Below are positions 47,319 to 56,426 of a DNA stretch of 64,000 nt, one piece after another. The position numbers and the translations under genes are program-made. The DNA lies in contig JANPZY010000001.1 in the NCBI GenBank assembly GCA_024707325.1, positions 1,426,001 through 1,490,000 on the forward strand, in the 5' to 3' direction. How positions within the stretch are numbered: position 1 is the stretch's first letter; the number at the start of each line of letters is the position of its first letter. The notes under the pieces are model-generated. The model was not told the origin of the DNA and searched no databases. It saw nothing but the letters and a program-made list of their open reading frames with translations. This DNA comes from Opitutus sp. (GTDB taxonomy: Bacteria; Verrucomicrobiota; Verrucomicrobiia; Opitutales; Opitutaceae).

Positions 47319-48527
47319 ATGCCCTACACTGAAAATCGCGACCATTGGTTTGAAGGTCAGGGACTGTGGCAGCACGTCCCGGCCGAACAATGGCAGGATT
47401 GGACCTGGCAGCTCAAGAACCGCATCACGAGCGTCGCGCAACTTGAGCAGTTCATGACGCTTACGGCCGAGGAAAAGGCCGGCTGCTATTTCGCGGACAA
47501 GAAGCTCTCGCTCGCGATCACGCCTTACTTTTTCAACCTGATCGACCGCAACGATCCGGACTGTCCGATTCGCAAGCAGGTGATCCCGCGATCGGGCGAG
47601 ATGCAGCTTTCCGCCGAGGAGATGCTCGATTCCCTCGGTGAAGACGCGCATTCGCCCGTGCCCGGTCTGGTGCACCGTTATCCGGATCGGGTTTTGTTTT
47701 TGGTCACGGACCGCTGCGCCTCCTATTGCCGCTACTGCACGCGCAGCCGCCTCGTCTCCAACGCGCAGGACTATAATTTCCATCCCGAATACGAGCAGGC
47801 GCTTCGCTACATCGAGGCTCATCCCGAGGTGCGCGACGTGCTCCTCTCGGGCGGCGATCCGTTGCTCCTTTCCGACCGCAAGCTCGAGCACCTGCTGGCG
47901 CGGCTCCGCGGCATCAAGCACGTGGAGTTCATCCGCATCGGTTCGCGCATCCCGGTGTTTCTGCCGCAGCGCATCACGCCCGAACTCTGCGAAATCTTCA
48001 AAAAATACGGCCCGATCTGGATGAGCATTCACGTGAACCACCCGCGTGAAGCCACCGCCGAACTCCGCGCGGCGTGCGAACGCCTCGCCTTCGCCGGCGT
48101 GCCGCTCGGCAACCAGTCCGTGCTCCTCCGCGGCGTCAACGACGACCCTGAGGTCATGAAGGCGCTCGTGCACCGCCTCCTCCGGATGCGCGTGCGGCCC
48201 TATTATATTTACCAGATGGACCTCATCACGGGCGGCGCGCACTTCAAGGCCGACGTCCGCAAAGGCATCGAGATCATCCGCTCACTGCGCGGTCACACGA
48301 CCGGCTACGCGGTCCCGCAATACGTGATCGATGCGCCCGGTGGCGGCGGCAAGGTGCCGATCAACCCGGACTATCTGGAAAAGATCACCGACGACGAAGT
48401 GATCTTCCGCAATTTCGAGGGCAAACGCTTCACCTATCCGCTGAAGAGCACGCCCGTCGCTTCGCCTGAACTGGCCGAGATCGTCGGGGAAACTCCGGAA
48501 ATCGCGCCCGATCGCGTGCTGGAATAA
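47319..48527 (+). CDS. kamA: Lysine 2,3-aminomutase
   Basis: Radical-SAM, PLP enzyme of 402 residues interconverting L-lysine and beta-lysine. The cluster motif is CASYCRYC, within TDRCASYCRYCTRSRLV (about 128-144). PLP lysine lies in the DAPGGGGKVPINPDY segment near the C-terminus. The length and N-terminal WQHVPAEQWQDWTWQLKNRI favour KamA over the shorter EF-P enzyme EpmB, although EF-P beta-lysylation cannot be excluded. Divergent from the hybrid kinase. Start 47319 (MPYTEN) is used; the earlier in-frame ATG would lie inside the divergent promoter. Confidence 0.9.
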   Translation: MPYTENRDHWFEGQGLWQHVPAEQWQDWTWQLKNRITSVAQLEQFMTLTAEEKAGCYFADKKLSLAITPYFFNLIDRNDPDCPIRKQVIPRSGEMQLSAEEMLDSLGEDAHSPVPGLVHRYPDRVLFLVTDRCASYCRYCTRSRLVSNAQDYNFHPEYEQALRYIEAHPEVRDVLLSGGDPLLLSDRKLEHLLARLRGIKHVEFIRIGSRIPVFLPQRITPELCEIFKKYGPIWMSIHVNHPREATAELRAACERLAFAGVPLGNQSVLLRGVNDDPEVMKALVHRLLRMRVRPYYIYQMDLITGGAHFKADVRKGIEIIRSLRGHTTGYAVPQYVIDAPGGGGKVPINPDYLEKITDDEVIFRNFEGKRFTYPLKSTPVASPELAEIVGETPEIAPDRVLE

Positions 48528-48573
48528 AGCGCGGGTCCCCGCCGCTTTGCGGACGGCTCGGAGAGCCGTCGTG

Positions 48574-48727
48574 ACCGTCGCACTGGCCGGGCCGCACCCT
48601 GGCTCGACATGGGACGCACCTTGTCCCGACCCGGTCCGGACCTTGGCTCGACTCGGGACGCAATAAGTCGCGGGGCGGTGCGGACTTGGGCATGAGTCGG
48701 TCTGCACACAGTTCCGACCCGAGCGAA
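48574..48727 (+). repeat. 22-bp degenerate tandem array 5 (7 units)
   Basis: Units begin at 48574, 48596, 48618, 48640, 48662, 48684 and 48706. Preceded immediately by the palindrome ACGGCTCGGAGAGCCGT (48553-48569), a motif related to 53405 and 25828. The array ends in a terminator hairpin. All lie in the 459-bp gap between convergent kamA and the secreted-protein gene. Confidence 0.85.
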
Positions 48728-48754
48728 GTCCGAAAAATCTCGGACTTTTTTTGA
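48725..48754 (+). terminator. Terminator-type hairpin closing array 5
   Basis: Stem AAGTCCGA / TCGGACTT with loop AAAATC, then five further T. It is the first strong terminator after kamA, about 200 bases past its stop. Confidence 0.8.
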
Positions 48755-48919
48755 GCGTTTTGCGGGCGGCTCCGTCTACCTCCGCGTAGTCAGCATCGTC
48801 CCCGGTAAGGATGGTGCATGTTTGTAGTTCTTACGGTTTGCTTGGTGTTAGGTCACTTGAGCCGTCCCGAGAGGGGCGGCTCTCGTGTTTTCGGACCTCG
48901 CGATGCAGGCGGGAGGTCC

Positions 48920-48950
48920 AAAAAAACGGCGGCCCGGGTGGGCCGCCGTC
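48920..48950 (-). terminator. Terminator of the secreted-protein gene
   Basis: Stem ACGGCGGCCC / GGGCCGCCGT with loop GGGT, followed on the minus strand by seven T, 36 bases beyond the stop codon. Confidence 0.85.
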
Positions 48951-48986
48951 GAATGCACGCTTGAGAGGGCGAGGAGAGGACTCTGC

Positions 48987-50791
48987 TTAGTTCACGTTGG
49001 CGGTGCCAACGAGGAACGGATAGCCCGGGAGTTTGAGCTCGCCGCCGCACTCGAAACCGTCGGTGCCCTTGGGGCCGCAGCCGTAGGTCACTCCGTTGCG
49101 GGAGTCTTTGATGTTACCGATGCGGTAGCTGATGATCTTCTTTCCGCGAAAATCGGCGACGGTCAGAATGTTGCCGCGCTCGGCCACGCTGAGGGCGACA
49201 GGATCGGCCATGCGTTGGTCGTTGATGGTGCGATACACTTTGCCCTGGCCGCCGAAGCTGACGACCGTGACGACCTTGCGATCACCGCGGAGGGCGACGT
49301 GGATCGTGTTGTTGAGCGGGTCAGGCGTGATGTTGCCGTCGGCGCCCTTCGTGATGAGCGGAACGTTCTTGTCCTTGAAGCGCGTGAAGCACATCGCGAC
49401 CGGATTCTTGCCGACGTAGAACTTGCCCATCACGTCGAGCGTGCCGCGCTTTTCGTAGGAGAAGCGGGCCATGATCGGCGAGGTATCGATGATGTGCATG
49501 TTGCCATCGCGGCTGAGGACGTGCGCCTTGTGGCGGTCCTTGGTCCAGCGCTCCATGCGGAGACCGGCGAGCACGGCGGTGGGCTGCGGGATCGAGAAGG
49601 TCTTCGCGATCGTGGGCTTGATCGAAGGACGCGCAGAGAACGTCTGCGGGAACTGCGAGGCCCCGGAGCCGCGGGCGGCGAGGGTGGACTTGAAGCTCGA
49701 CGCGGAGCTCAGGTAGCTCGTGCGGAAGTATTGGAGAACGGGAGAGAGGTCGACGATCGTGACCTTGTTCTCTTCGCGCGAAGCGACGATGGCGTAGCCG
49801 GCGGTCGCGACGAGCTTGGCCCACGCACCGTCGTATACGTTCTTGCGGTGCTTGTCGTTGGAGAGGCTGATCTGACTCAGCACGCGATTATCGGTCTCGG
49901 ACGGACCTTTCCACACGCCGTTGCTGGTGGCGGAGACGGAGGTCGGCGCGGACATCGGCAGATCGACGTAACCGAGGAGCTTGAACGAGGACCAGCTGCC
50001 TTGGTTGGGCAGACCCATGTAGGGCCACGTGTGATACGGGATGTATTTGCCCTCGAGCGCGACGACGGCGAGCTGGCCTTTGCGCGTGGTGATGTCCCAC
50101 ACGGTGACGAGCGCGAGTTCGTTCTGCTGCGTGATGGCGATCGCGGTCGGAATCTTGTTCACCGGGAAAACGAGACCGGGATACGGGCGATCCTTCGCGC
50201 CGCGGCTCGTCTGCGTGCCGGCCACGCCGAGATAGCCATCGCGATAAAGCACAAGTGCTTCGTTCTGACGCATGCCGTAGCCGCGATGCATCGCGATCGG
50301 CTGCTTGGGCACGCCGCCGAAGAGCGTCGCGTAATAAGGATCGAGCGTCTGCGGATCGGGACTCGGCTTCGAGTGCGTGTGGTCGAGACGCGGGCTGATC
50401 GCGTAAACCTTGTCGTAGTAGGCAAAAGTCTGGATGCGATCGAGCCCGACCTTCGTCGGATCGTCGGGGATGTAGCCGACTTGTCCGGCGTCGCTCCAGT
50501 AGTCGCCATCGGTCGACGGATTGGATCGAGTTCGTAAGGATTGGTGCGAGGATAGCCGTTGGTGCGGATCTTCGACGCGGGTTTGTAAACGAGCGGGCGG
50601 CTTGCGGTGCCGGAGTAGGCCGGCCCCAGACGCGTCTCCATCGTCGACTTGTTCCAAGTCAGAGCGAGCAACTTGTAGTTGGTCGCATTGATTTGCCCAT
50701 TCACAAACACGCTCTGCGCGCGCGCCGGATTGATACTGATGACGGCCGCCGCGAACAAAGCGGCGCCGACGGCGAGGGTTTTATTAGACAT
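48987..50791 (-). CDS. Secreted protein of unknown function, beta-propeller-like (frameshifted)
   Basis: About 601 residues after repair. Signal peptide (about 1-25, ending ARA), then a long beta-rich body with propeller-like strands such as AYAIVASREENKVTIVDLSPV, HVLSRDGNMHIIDTSPIM, TIHVALRGDRKVVTVVSFGGQG and ILTVADFRGKKIISYRIGN. It is probably extracytoplasmic; four Cys occur near the C-terminus region. I do not recognise a family. The frame breaks at about 50520-50525, one base missing between YELDP and PSTDGDYWSD. Its promoter region (50792-51247) is shared with the TPP-riboswitch transcript on the other strand. Confidence 0.72.
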
Positions 50792-51076
50792 TACTTCCTG
50801 TGTATTGACTGACGTTGCGAGGACTGGGCTGGACCCACGCGCACTAACGCCGCGACTCGGCTTTCATGGAAGCCCCAACATGGTCAAAACCTGGTAATTT
50901 CCCCGATGCCCTCTACGGGATGCCCCGATAAGGTGTATCCAGAAAACTTGGACAACCGTGGTCACGCCTTTCGCACGCATGGCGCGGGTAAGTGTCCGCT
51001 GGCAAAACAGAGTTCCGATAGAATTTGGAACTTTTACTTGCCCGTCATGCGCGCGCTGATTTCGTCGCAAATTGCC

Positions 51077-51170
51077 TGTAGGGGTGTCCTTCGCGAAGGA
51101 CTGAGATTGCGGTGCGCTCGACCGCTCGACCCTTCGAACCTGACCGGATCATGCCGACGAAGGAAACAGC
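51077..51170 (+). ncRNA. TPP riboswitch (THI element)
   Basis: All landmark segments of the thiamine pyrophosphate aptamer are present in order: AGGGGTG, the helix CCTTCGCGAAGG, CTGAGA (51100-51105), then ACCC (51129-51132), GAACCTGACC (51137-51146), GGATCATGCC and ACGAAGGAA. It lies 78 bases before the TonB receptor start, leaving room for an expression platform. Predicts lower receptor synthesis when thiamine is plentiful. Confidence 0.93.
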
Positions 51171-51247
51171 AGGCGCCGCGAGAGCGCCGAAGGGCGCAGA
51201 CGGCGCCCCTTCACTCGGGAGTCCGATTTGGATCGGGCATCACAACC

Positions 51248-53386
51248 ATGAAGCTCCCGACACAAGTCCTCCTCCTCACCACCAGCCTCGCGCTCGTGCC
51301 CGCAGCCTCCGTGCTGCGTGCTCAGACGGGCTCTGAAGATTCAAACAACGCTCCGCCTGTCACGCTCGAGCCTTTGCGCGTGACGTCGGATCTCTGGGCG
51401 TCACCGCTCGCGAGAATTCCCGCGAGTGTGACGGTTCTCGATGCAGCGCTCCTGCGCGAGCAGTCGCTGCGCCACTTCGGCGACATTGTTGAACAAATTC
51501 CCAATCTCACGTGGACCGGCGGCACGTCGCGTCCGCGTTATCTCCAACTCCGCGGCGTCGGAGAAAATTCCCAGTTCGAAGGCGAGACGCCTGACTCCGC
51601 GGTGCGCTTCCTCGTGGACGATCTCGATTTCACCGGACTCGGCACGATCGGCAGCACGTTCGACACGAAGCAGGTCGAGGTGCTGCGCGGACCGCAGGCG
51701 GGCGCGTTCGGCGCCAACGCGGCGGGCGGCGTGGTGCGTCTCGTCTCAAACGAGCCGACGTCCTACTGGACGGGCCAGATCGAAGGCACCATCGCCGACG
51801 ACGCGCTGCGCTCCGGCGGCGTCGCGCTCGGCGGTCCGTTGATCGCGGCGAATCCCGAGCAACTCATGATGCGCCTCGCGGTGCAGCAGACGAACAGCAA
51901 CGGTTTTCGTCGCAACGTCACGCACGACGCGCACACCAACGCGCGCGACGAGTTCACCGCCCGTCTGCGCCTCACGTGGAATCCCAACGCGCTCTGGCGC
52001 TGGGACGCCACGCTCCTCGCCGCGCAGTTCGACAACGGCTACGACGAATTCGCGTTGGATAACAACGGCTACTTCACCTACAGCGACGAGCCCGGTCGCG
52101 ACGAGCAACGTTCGCTCGCCGGCAGTCTGCGCGGCACTTACTCCGGCTGGGAAAACGTGCGGCTCACCACCGTCACCACCGCGGCGCGCACGCGTTCGCA
52201 CTACAGCTACGATGACGACTGGACCGCGGCGTCCTACGAGAGCGTCAGCGATCTCGCACGACGCCGCACGGTGTTCACGCAGGAGCTGCGCGCGGATTCC
52301 GCCGAGGGCAGTCTCGCGGGGTGGATCGATCGCTGGACCGTCGGCGCGTTTTTCTCCGCGATCGATGAGGACTCGGTCTACGCCAACACCGATCCCGGCA
52401 ACATCCGCGGACTCGCGACCGACTACGAGGCGAAGAACGCCGCAGTCTTCGGTCAGATCGGCCACGACTTCTCCTCGCGCACGCGCCTGATTCTTGGTCT
52501 GCGCGCGGAGCACATCGACCTCGACGGCGCGGGCCTGAAAACGCGCTATCGCGCCGCGTCGGATTCCTACGATCCCGAGGTGCGGGTGTATCCGGTTTTT
52601 GATGACACGCTGTTCGGTGGAGAAATTTCCCTCGAGCATCAGCTCACGGACCATGAGCTGCTCTTCGTCTCCGCGACGCGCGGCTACAAGGCCGGCGGCG
52701 TCAACGTCGATGCCCGCATCGACCTCGCCACCGATCCACTCACCTACGACACGGAGATCCTTTGGAACTACGAGGCCGGCTTGCGCGGCCACTGGTTCGA
52801 ACAACGCCTGACCGGAGAATTCACCGCCTTCTATTTGCAGCGCCGCGACACGCAGGTGCGCGACTCCGCCGGCTTCGGCGGCAGCTACCGCTTCTTCACC
52901 GACAACGGCGACGACTCGCACGTTTACGGTCTCGAGGCGTCATCCTCGTTTGCGCTCACGCGCACGTTCTCGCTGCGCGGCTCGCTTGCGCTGATGCGTT
53001 CGGAGCTCGAGCCGTTCACGCTCGGCAACGGCGCCACCGGCGGCGGTCGCGACCTCGCGAACACGCCGCACTACGGCTACACGATCGGCGCGCGCTACGG
53101 CGCCGAGACGGGCTTCTTCGCGAGCGCGGATGTGATCGGTCGGGCCCGGCAGTTCGACTCGAACAACCAACACGAGGCGCGCCGCGCTTACACCGTCGTC
53201 AACGCCAGCGTCGGCTACACCTGGCGCGAGTGGACGGTGACGCTGTGGATTCGCAACGCCTTCAACGAAACCTACGACAAGCGCGTGTATTTCTTCGGCA
53301 ACGAGGATCCCGACTACATCGAGACGCGTTACGAAAACCGCGCCGATCCGCGCCAGGTGGGCGTGACGCTGTTGTATCGCTTCTAA
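51248..53386 (+). CDS. TonB-dependent outer-membrane receptor, thiamine-regulated
   Basis: A 712-residue receptor: signal peptide (about 1-27), a TonB-box-like segment (VTLEPLRVT), plug domain (IPASVTVLDAALLREQ; YLQLRGVGENSQ; VEVLRGPQAGAFGANAAGGVVRL) and a 22-strand-type barrel ending in an aromatic residue (VTLLYRF). The TPP riboswitch upstream suggests the ligand is thiamine, a thiamine phosphate or a pyrimidine precursor. That link is regulatory, not structural. Start 51248 (MKLPTQ) follows the riboswitch; the longer frame from 50906 runs through the riboswitch and is not real. Confidence 0.92.
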   Translation: MKLPTQVLLLTTSLALVPAASVLRAQTGSEDSNNAPPVTLEPLRVTSDLWASPLARIPASVTVLDAALLREQSLRHFGDIVEQIPNLTWTGGTSRPRYLQLRGVGENSQFEGETPDSAVRFLVDDLDFTGLGTIGSTFDTKQVEVLRGPQAGAFGANAAGGVVRLVSNEPTSYWTGQIEGTIADDALRSGGVALGGPLIAANPEQLMMRLAVQQTNSNGFRRNVTHDAHTNARDEFTARLRLTWNPNALWRWDATLLAAQFDNGYDEFALDNNGYFTYSDEPGRDEQRSLAGSLRGTYSGWENVRLTTVTTAARTRSHYSYDDDWTAASYESVSDLARRRTVFTQELRADSAEGSLAGWIDRWTVGAFFSAIDEDSVYANTDPGNIRGLATDYEAKNAAVFGQIGHDFSSRTRLILGLRAEHIDLDGAGLKTRYRAASDSYDPEVRVYPVFDDTLFGGEISLEHQLTDHELLFVSATRGYKAGGVNVDARIDLATDPLTYDTEILWNYEAGLRGHWFEQRLTGEFTAFYLQRRDTQVRDSAGFGGSYRFFTDNGDDSHVYGLEASSSFALTRTFSLRGSLALMRSELEPFTLGNGATGGGRDLANTPHYGYTIGARYGAETGFFASADVIGRARQFDSNNQHEARRAYTVVNASVGYTWREWTVTLWIRNAFNETYDKRVYFFGNEDPDYIETRYENRADPRQVGVTLLYRF

Positions 53387-53401
53387 AGTGACTCGGCGGT
53401 A

Positions 53402-53424
53402 GGGACGGTTCTCCGAGCCGTCCC
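53402..53424. repeat. Palindrome GGGACGG/CCGTCCC (CTCCGAGCCGT family)
   Basis: Stem GGGACGG / CCGTCCC around TTCTCCGAG, in the spacer after the TonB receptor stop. Related text CTCCGAGCCGT is at about 25829 and, inverted, at 48553. May serve as terminator though no T-run follows. Confidence 0.55.
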
Positions 53425-53489
53425 TACTACCCGCGAGCCGTCCGCCGCCGGTCTTGCCGGGGACACCGCTCTTCGCTCAACTGCGCCGC

Positions 53490-54086
53490 ATGATTGGATT
53501 GCACGAAGGAAGCGGCGCGCCCGCCAAGAAACCGCCGGAGCGTGTCTTCACGCTGCGTCTCACGGTCCTTGGCACCACGCCGCCCGTGTGGCGTCGCCTG
53601 CAAGTGCGGGAGACGATGTGGCTCTCGCGTCTGCACGACAGCATCCAGGTTGTTTTCGATTGGTTCGATTACCAGACGCACGCGTTCGCCGTGGATTCGT
53701 TGCGTTTCGGCAATCCGCTCAAACGCGACGAACTCACGATCGAGGACGATCGCGACGTGACGCTCGCTGATCTCGATATCCCCAATCACGAGCGCTTCAC
53801 CTACGGCTACCATTTCGGCGAAGGCTGGCAGGTGGACATCCGCCTCGAGAAAACCAGCGAGCTCGAAAAAGGCGTGCACTATCCCGTGTGCCTCGCCGGT
53901 GAGCGCGCGGGTCCGCCCGAAGACTGCGGCGGCCTCGAAGCGTTTCACGACATGCTCGCGTGCATCAAGGAGCCGCAAACCGATCTCGGTCGCGAGTGGA
54001 TCGAGTGGCTCGGCCCCGACTACGATCCCGAGGTCTGCGATCTCGAAAAGATCAACCGCGCGCTGAAGAAACTCGGCCGCGCGTAG
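53490..54086 (+). CDS. Plasmid pRiA4b ORF-3-family protein
   Basis: A 198-residue protein: VFTLRLTVLGTTPPVWRRLQV, LHDSIQVVFDWFDYQTHAF, FTYGYHFGEGWQVDI and the GERAGPPEDCGG motif with DMLACIKEP. These match the plasmid pRiA4b Orf-3 family (function unknown; often on mobile DNA). Start 53490 (MIGLHEG) is used; the frame remains open twelve codons upstream through non-coding text. No mobile-element features flank it apart from the short palindrome upstream. Confidence 0.85.
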   Translation: MIGLHEGSGAPAKKPPERVFTLRLTVLGTTPPVWRRLQVRETMWLSRLHDSIQVVFDWFDYQTHAFAVDSLRFGNPLKRDELTIEDDRDVTLADLDIPNHERFTYGYHFGEGWQVDIRLEKTSELEKGVHYPVCLAGERAGPPEDCGGLEAFHDMLACIKEPQTDLGREWIEWLGPDYDPEVCDLEKINRALKKLGRA

Positions 54087-54480
54087 TCCGCCCAATCGAG
54101 AGCGATTGAAGGGGGAGGAACGAGCCATTCGGACCAGTGGTGTCGTCCATTTGTCATTCTGAGCGAAGCGAAGAATCCACATGGATTTCCGCGGCCGACA
54201 CCGCTGCGAAGCGCACGCTGCATGTCAGGCCGGCCTCAGCTGAACTTCGCTTCGGGTAGGCTGACAGCAGAAGCGTTGCACACTTGTGTATGAATAAAGT
54301 GGTGGTGCCGATCATAACGACCACGCAGATAGCTACTTGGATCAGCGGTCGCACCGATTTCACAGACCGGATGCTTGACCGCCTGGGCGGGGGATCGCAC
54401 TTTGGTGCCTGTTCTTTGCGAGCGTTCTTGGTCGGGCTGGAGGCGTCGGGCAATTCGTTGCCGGAAGTCTCCTTCTGACC
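54087..54480. other. Gene-free stretch with half REP element
   Basis: Contains one arm of the TTCTGAGCG family (about 54151-54178) with only a weakly matching partner near 54240. A short open frame at 54284 has no family, no ribosome-binding site and atypical codon use. I see no other feature. Confidence 0.5.
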
Positions 54481-54693
54481 ATGAACATGAAGACGAAAAT
54501 GCACTTCCTCGTGAACCCGGGGGTTCTCCCCGCCGTTACGTTTGTGACCTGCTACGAGCCCGTGGAAAACGCGGCGCCGGTGCAGACCGCAGAGCGGACG
54601 GAATCCACGGTGAAGAAAGCAAAACGCAACTGGACGCAGGCGGTCACGCACCTGCCCAAGGTGTTCGGCCGCGTCGCTCGTCAAACTCTGTGA
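54481..54693 (+). CDS. Possible small protein, 70 residues
   Basis: Short basic open frame with a hydrophobic N-terminus (FLVNPGVLPAVTFVTCYEP) and a basic tail ending in GRVARQTL. No family, weak ribosome-binding context, but codon use is acceptable and a strong terminator follows 50 bases later (54743-54777), consistent with a transcribed unit. Doubtful. Confidence 0.3.
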   Translation: MNMKTKMHFLVNPGVLPAVTFVTCYEPVENAAPVQTAERTESTVKKAKRNWTQAVTHLPKVFGRVARQTL

Positions 54694-54742
54694 GGTCGGT
54701 CCAAACCGGCTCCACGGACTTAAACTGATATAGAAAATAACG

Positions 54743-54778
54743 CCGGGGTGGGGGAGAAATCCTTCACCCCGGTTTTTC
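54743..54778 (+). terminator. Rho-independent terminator
   Basis: Stem CCGGGGTGGGGGA / TCCTTCACCCCGG with loop GAAA, then TTTTT, in an AT-richer spacer before the serine hydrolase gene. Confidence 0.8.
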
Positions 54779-54901
54779 TTTGTCCGCATCGCGCGACGCA
54801 CGCGCGACGAAACGCTCACGGACACCCGATCGTTCGACGTAAGAATTTGCGTCGCCCGCACTCCTGCGCATGGGTCGCGACCAACGATTTCCCGTTTCAT
54901 C

Positions 54902-56164
54902 ATGCTCAATCGCAAGTTGGCGCTCGTGCGCCTCGGTCTCGTTGGTGTCGCAATTACGCTGGCCCTTTCCGGGGCGCGTCTCTTCGCCGGTTTGCCGCTG
55001 CAGGAAAACGCAGCGGACGATCTCGGCCTCTCCGCCCAACGTCTCGAACAAGTGCCGGCGCTGCTGAAGCGGGAAATCGATGCCAAACGCTACGCCGGCG
55101 TCGTGTGGCTCGTGGCCCGCGACGGCGCGATTGCATCGCATGGCGCGCTGGGTCTCGCCGATGTGGCGAGTGCGAAACCGATGACCGAAGACACCGTGTT
55201 TCGCATCTTCTCGATGTCGAAGATCGTGACGACCGTCACGCTGCTCACGCTCGTCGAAGAGGGCCGCCTGCTGCTCGACGATCCGGTGGAGCGTTACCTG
55301 CCCGAACTCGGCAACCGCCAGGTGCTCGTCGGCGGCACGGCTGACGCGCCGCAACTCGAGCCCGCGAAAGGCTCGATCACGATTCGTCACCTCCTCACGC
55401 ACACGTCCGGGCTGCCGTATGATTTGTTTGCCGAAGGCACAGCTCAGGAAATCTGGACCCGCGCCGAGATCTGGGCGGCGCCCACGCTGAAGGATTTTGT
55501 CCGCCGCGTCGCGTCGCTGCCGCTCGTGCATCAGCCGGGCGAGAAATGGACCTACGGCGTCAACACGGACATCCTTGGCGCCGTCATCGAAGTCGTCACG
55601 GGACAGGACCTCGAAACTGCGATGCGCGAGCGCGTCCTCAAGCCGTTGCGCATGACCGAAACCACCTTCCGCCCCGACGCCGCGCTGAGCGCGCGCGTGG
55701 CCACGATTCATCATCGCACACCCGTCGGGCTCGAGCGCGACGACGCTGCGATGCAGTTTGGCACGCTCGCGTTTCCCTCGGGCGGCGGCGGACTTTTCTC
55801 CACGCTCCACGACTACGCGCGCTTTGCGCAAATGCTGTTGAATCGTGGTGAACTCGACGATGTGCGCGTGCTCGGCCGCAAGACGGTGGAGATGATGACG
55901 AGCGACCAAACCTCGCACATTCCTCCGGGTATCGTGTGGGCGCCGCCCTCGTTCGGTCTCGGCGTGCGGATTCGCCAAAACGGACCAGCCGCCTCGTTCG
56001 GCACGGTCGGAATGTTTGGCTGGGATGGTTATGCGACCACCTATGTGTCGATGGATCCCAAGGAGGGATTGCTGCTGATCGCGCTCTTTCAGCACGTGCC
56101 CTTCAACGAGGACTCGATCTTCGAAAAGTTTACCAACGCCGTTTATCAGGCGCTGGAGGAGTGA
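54902..56164 (+). CDS. Serine hydrolase (class C beta-lactamase/esterase family)
   Basis: A 420-residue exported hydrolase: signal region (about 8-30), catalytic SMSK in FRIFSMSKIVT, tyrosine motif YGVN in WTYGVNTDILGAV, RHLLTHTSGLPYD and GGLFSTLHDYARFAQ. The pattern matches the EstB/AmpC-like beta-lactamase-related superfamily, mostly esterases or peptidases rather than true beta-lactamases. Start ATG 54902 gives the signal peptide directly. A hairpin terminator of the GGAGCCCGCC family follows 30 bases after the stop. Confidence 0.9.
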   Translation: MLNRKLALVRLGLVGVAITLALSGARLFAGLPLQENAADDLGLSAQRLEQVPALLKREIDAKRYAGVVWLVARDGAIASHGALGLADVASAKPMTEDTVFRIFSMSKIVTTVTLLTLVEEGRLLLDDPVERYLPELGNRQVLVGGTADAPQLEPAKGSITIRHLLTHTSGLPYDLFAEGTAQEIWTRAEIWAAPTLKDFVRRVASLPLVHQPGEKWTYGVNTDILGAVIEVVTGQDLETAMRERVLKPLRMTETTFRPDAALSARVATIHHRTPVGLERDDAAMQFGTLAFPSGGGGLFSTLHDYARFAQMLLNRGELDDVRVLGRKTVEMMTSDQTSHIPPGIVWAPPSFGLGVRIRQNGPAASFGTVGMFGWDGYATTYVSMDPKEGLLLIALFQHVPFNEDSIFEKFTNAVYQALEE

Positions 56165-56191
56165 GGCCGGGCACGAACGAAATCCGCAGGT

Positions 56192-56222
56192 GGAGCCCGC
56201 CGTTCCCGGCGGGCTTTTTTTG
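56192..56222 (+). terminator. Terminator after the serine hydrolase gene
   Basis: Stem AGCCCGCCG / CGGCGGGCT then a run of seven T. Same hairpin family as 25932 and 42676. Confidence 0.85.
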
Positions 56223-56261
56223 GGGCGCGGCGCGAAGAACCTCGTTGTGGTCAGTCTGAGA

Positions 56262-56412
56262 TCCAGATGGAGCCGCGGCGCCCTCGCCGCGGCCGTGGCG
56301 TTTTGACGCGACGAGGGCGTCGCGTCCCCAGGCTAGCATCTACTTCGGACTTCGATGCCGCATCACTCTTTGGGCGGTCCTATGGATTCTTCGCTGCGCT
56401 CAGAATGACAAA
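56262..56412. repeat. Intergenic palindromes: GCCGCGGCG and half REP element
   Basis: A GCCGCGGCG / CGCCGCGGC palindrome (56272-56295) is followed by one arm of the TTCTGAGCG family (56381-56410). The REP arm abuts array 6. Part of the 542-bp gap 56165-56706. Confidence 0.65.
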
Positions 56413-56426
56413 TGGGGAACGTCCGC

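Noticed and set aside
50906..51247. N-terminal extension of the TonB receptor
   Set aside because: This stretch is the TPP riboswitch and its leader; the signal peptide starts at 51248.
53490..54086. Plasmid or mobile-element origin of the pRiA4b-type gene
   Set aside because: Base composition matches the surroundings and no integrase, transposase or direct repeats flank it; the family is also common on chromosomes.
54284..54478. 64-codon plus-strand frame
   Set aside because: No family, no ribosome-binding site, and codon use unlike the neighbours; kept only as part of a gene-free stretch.
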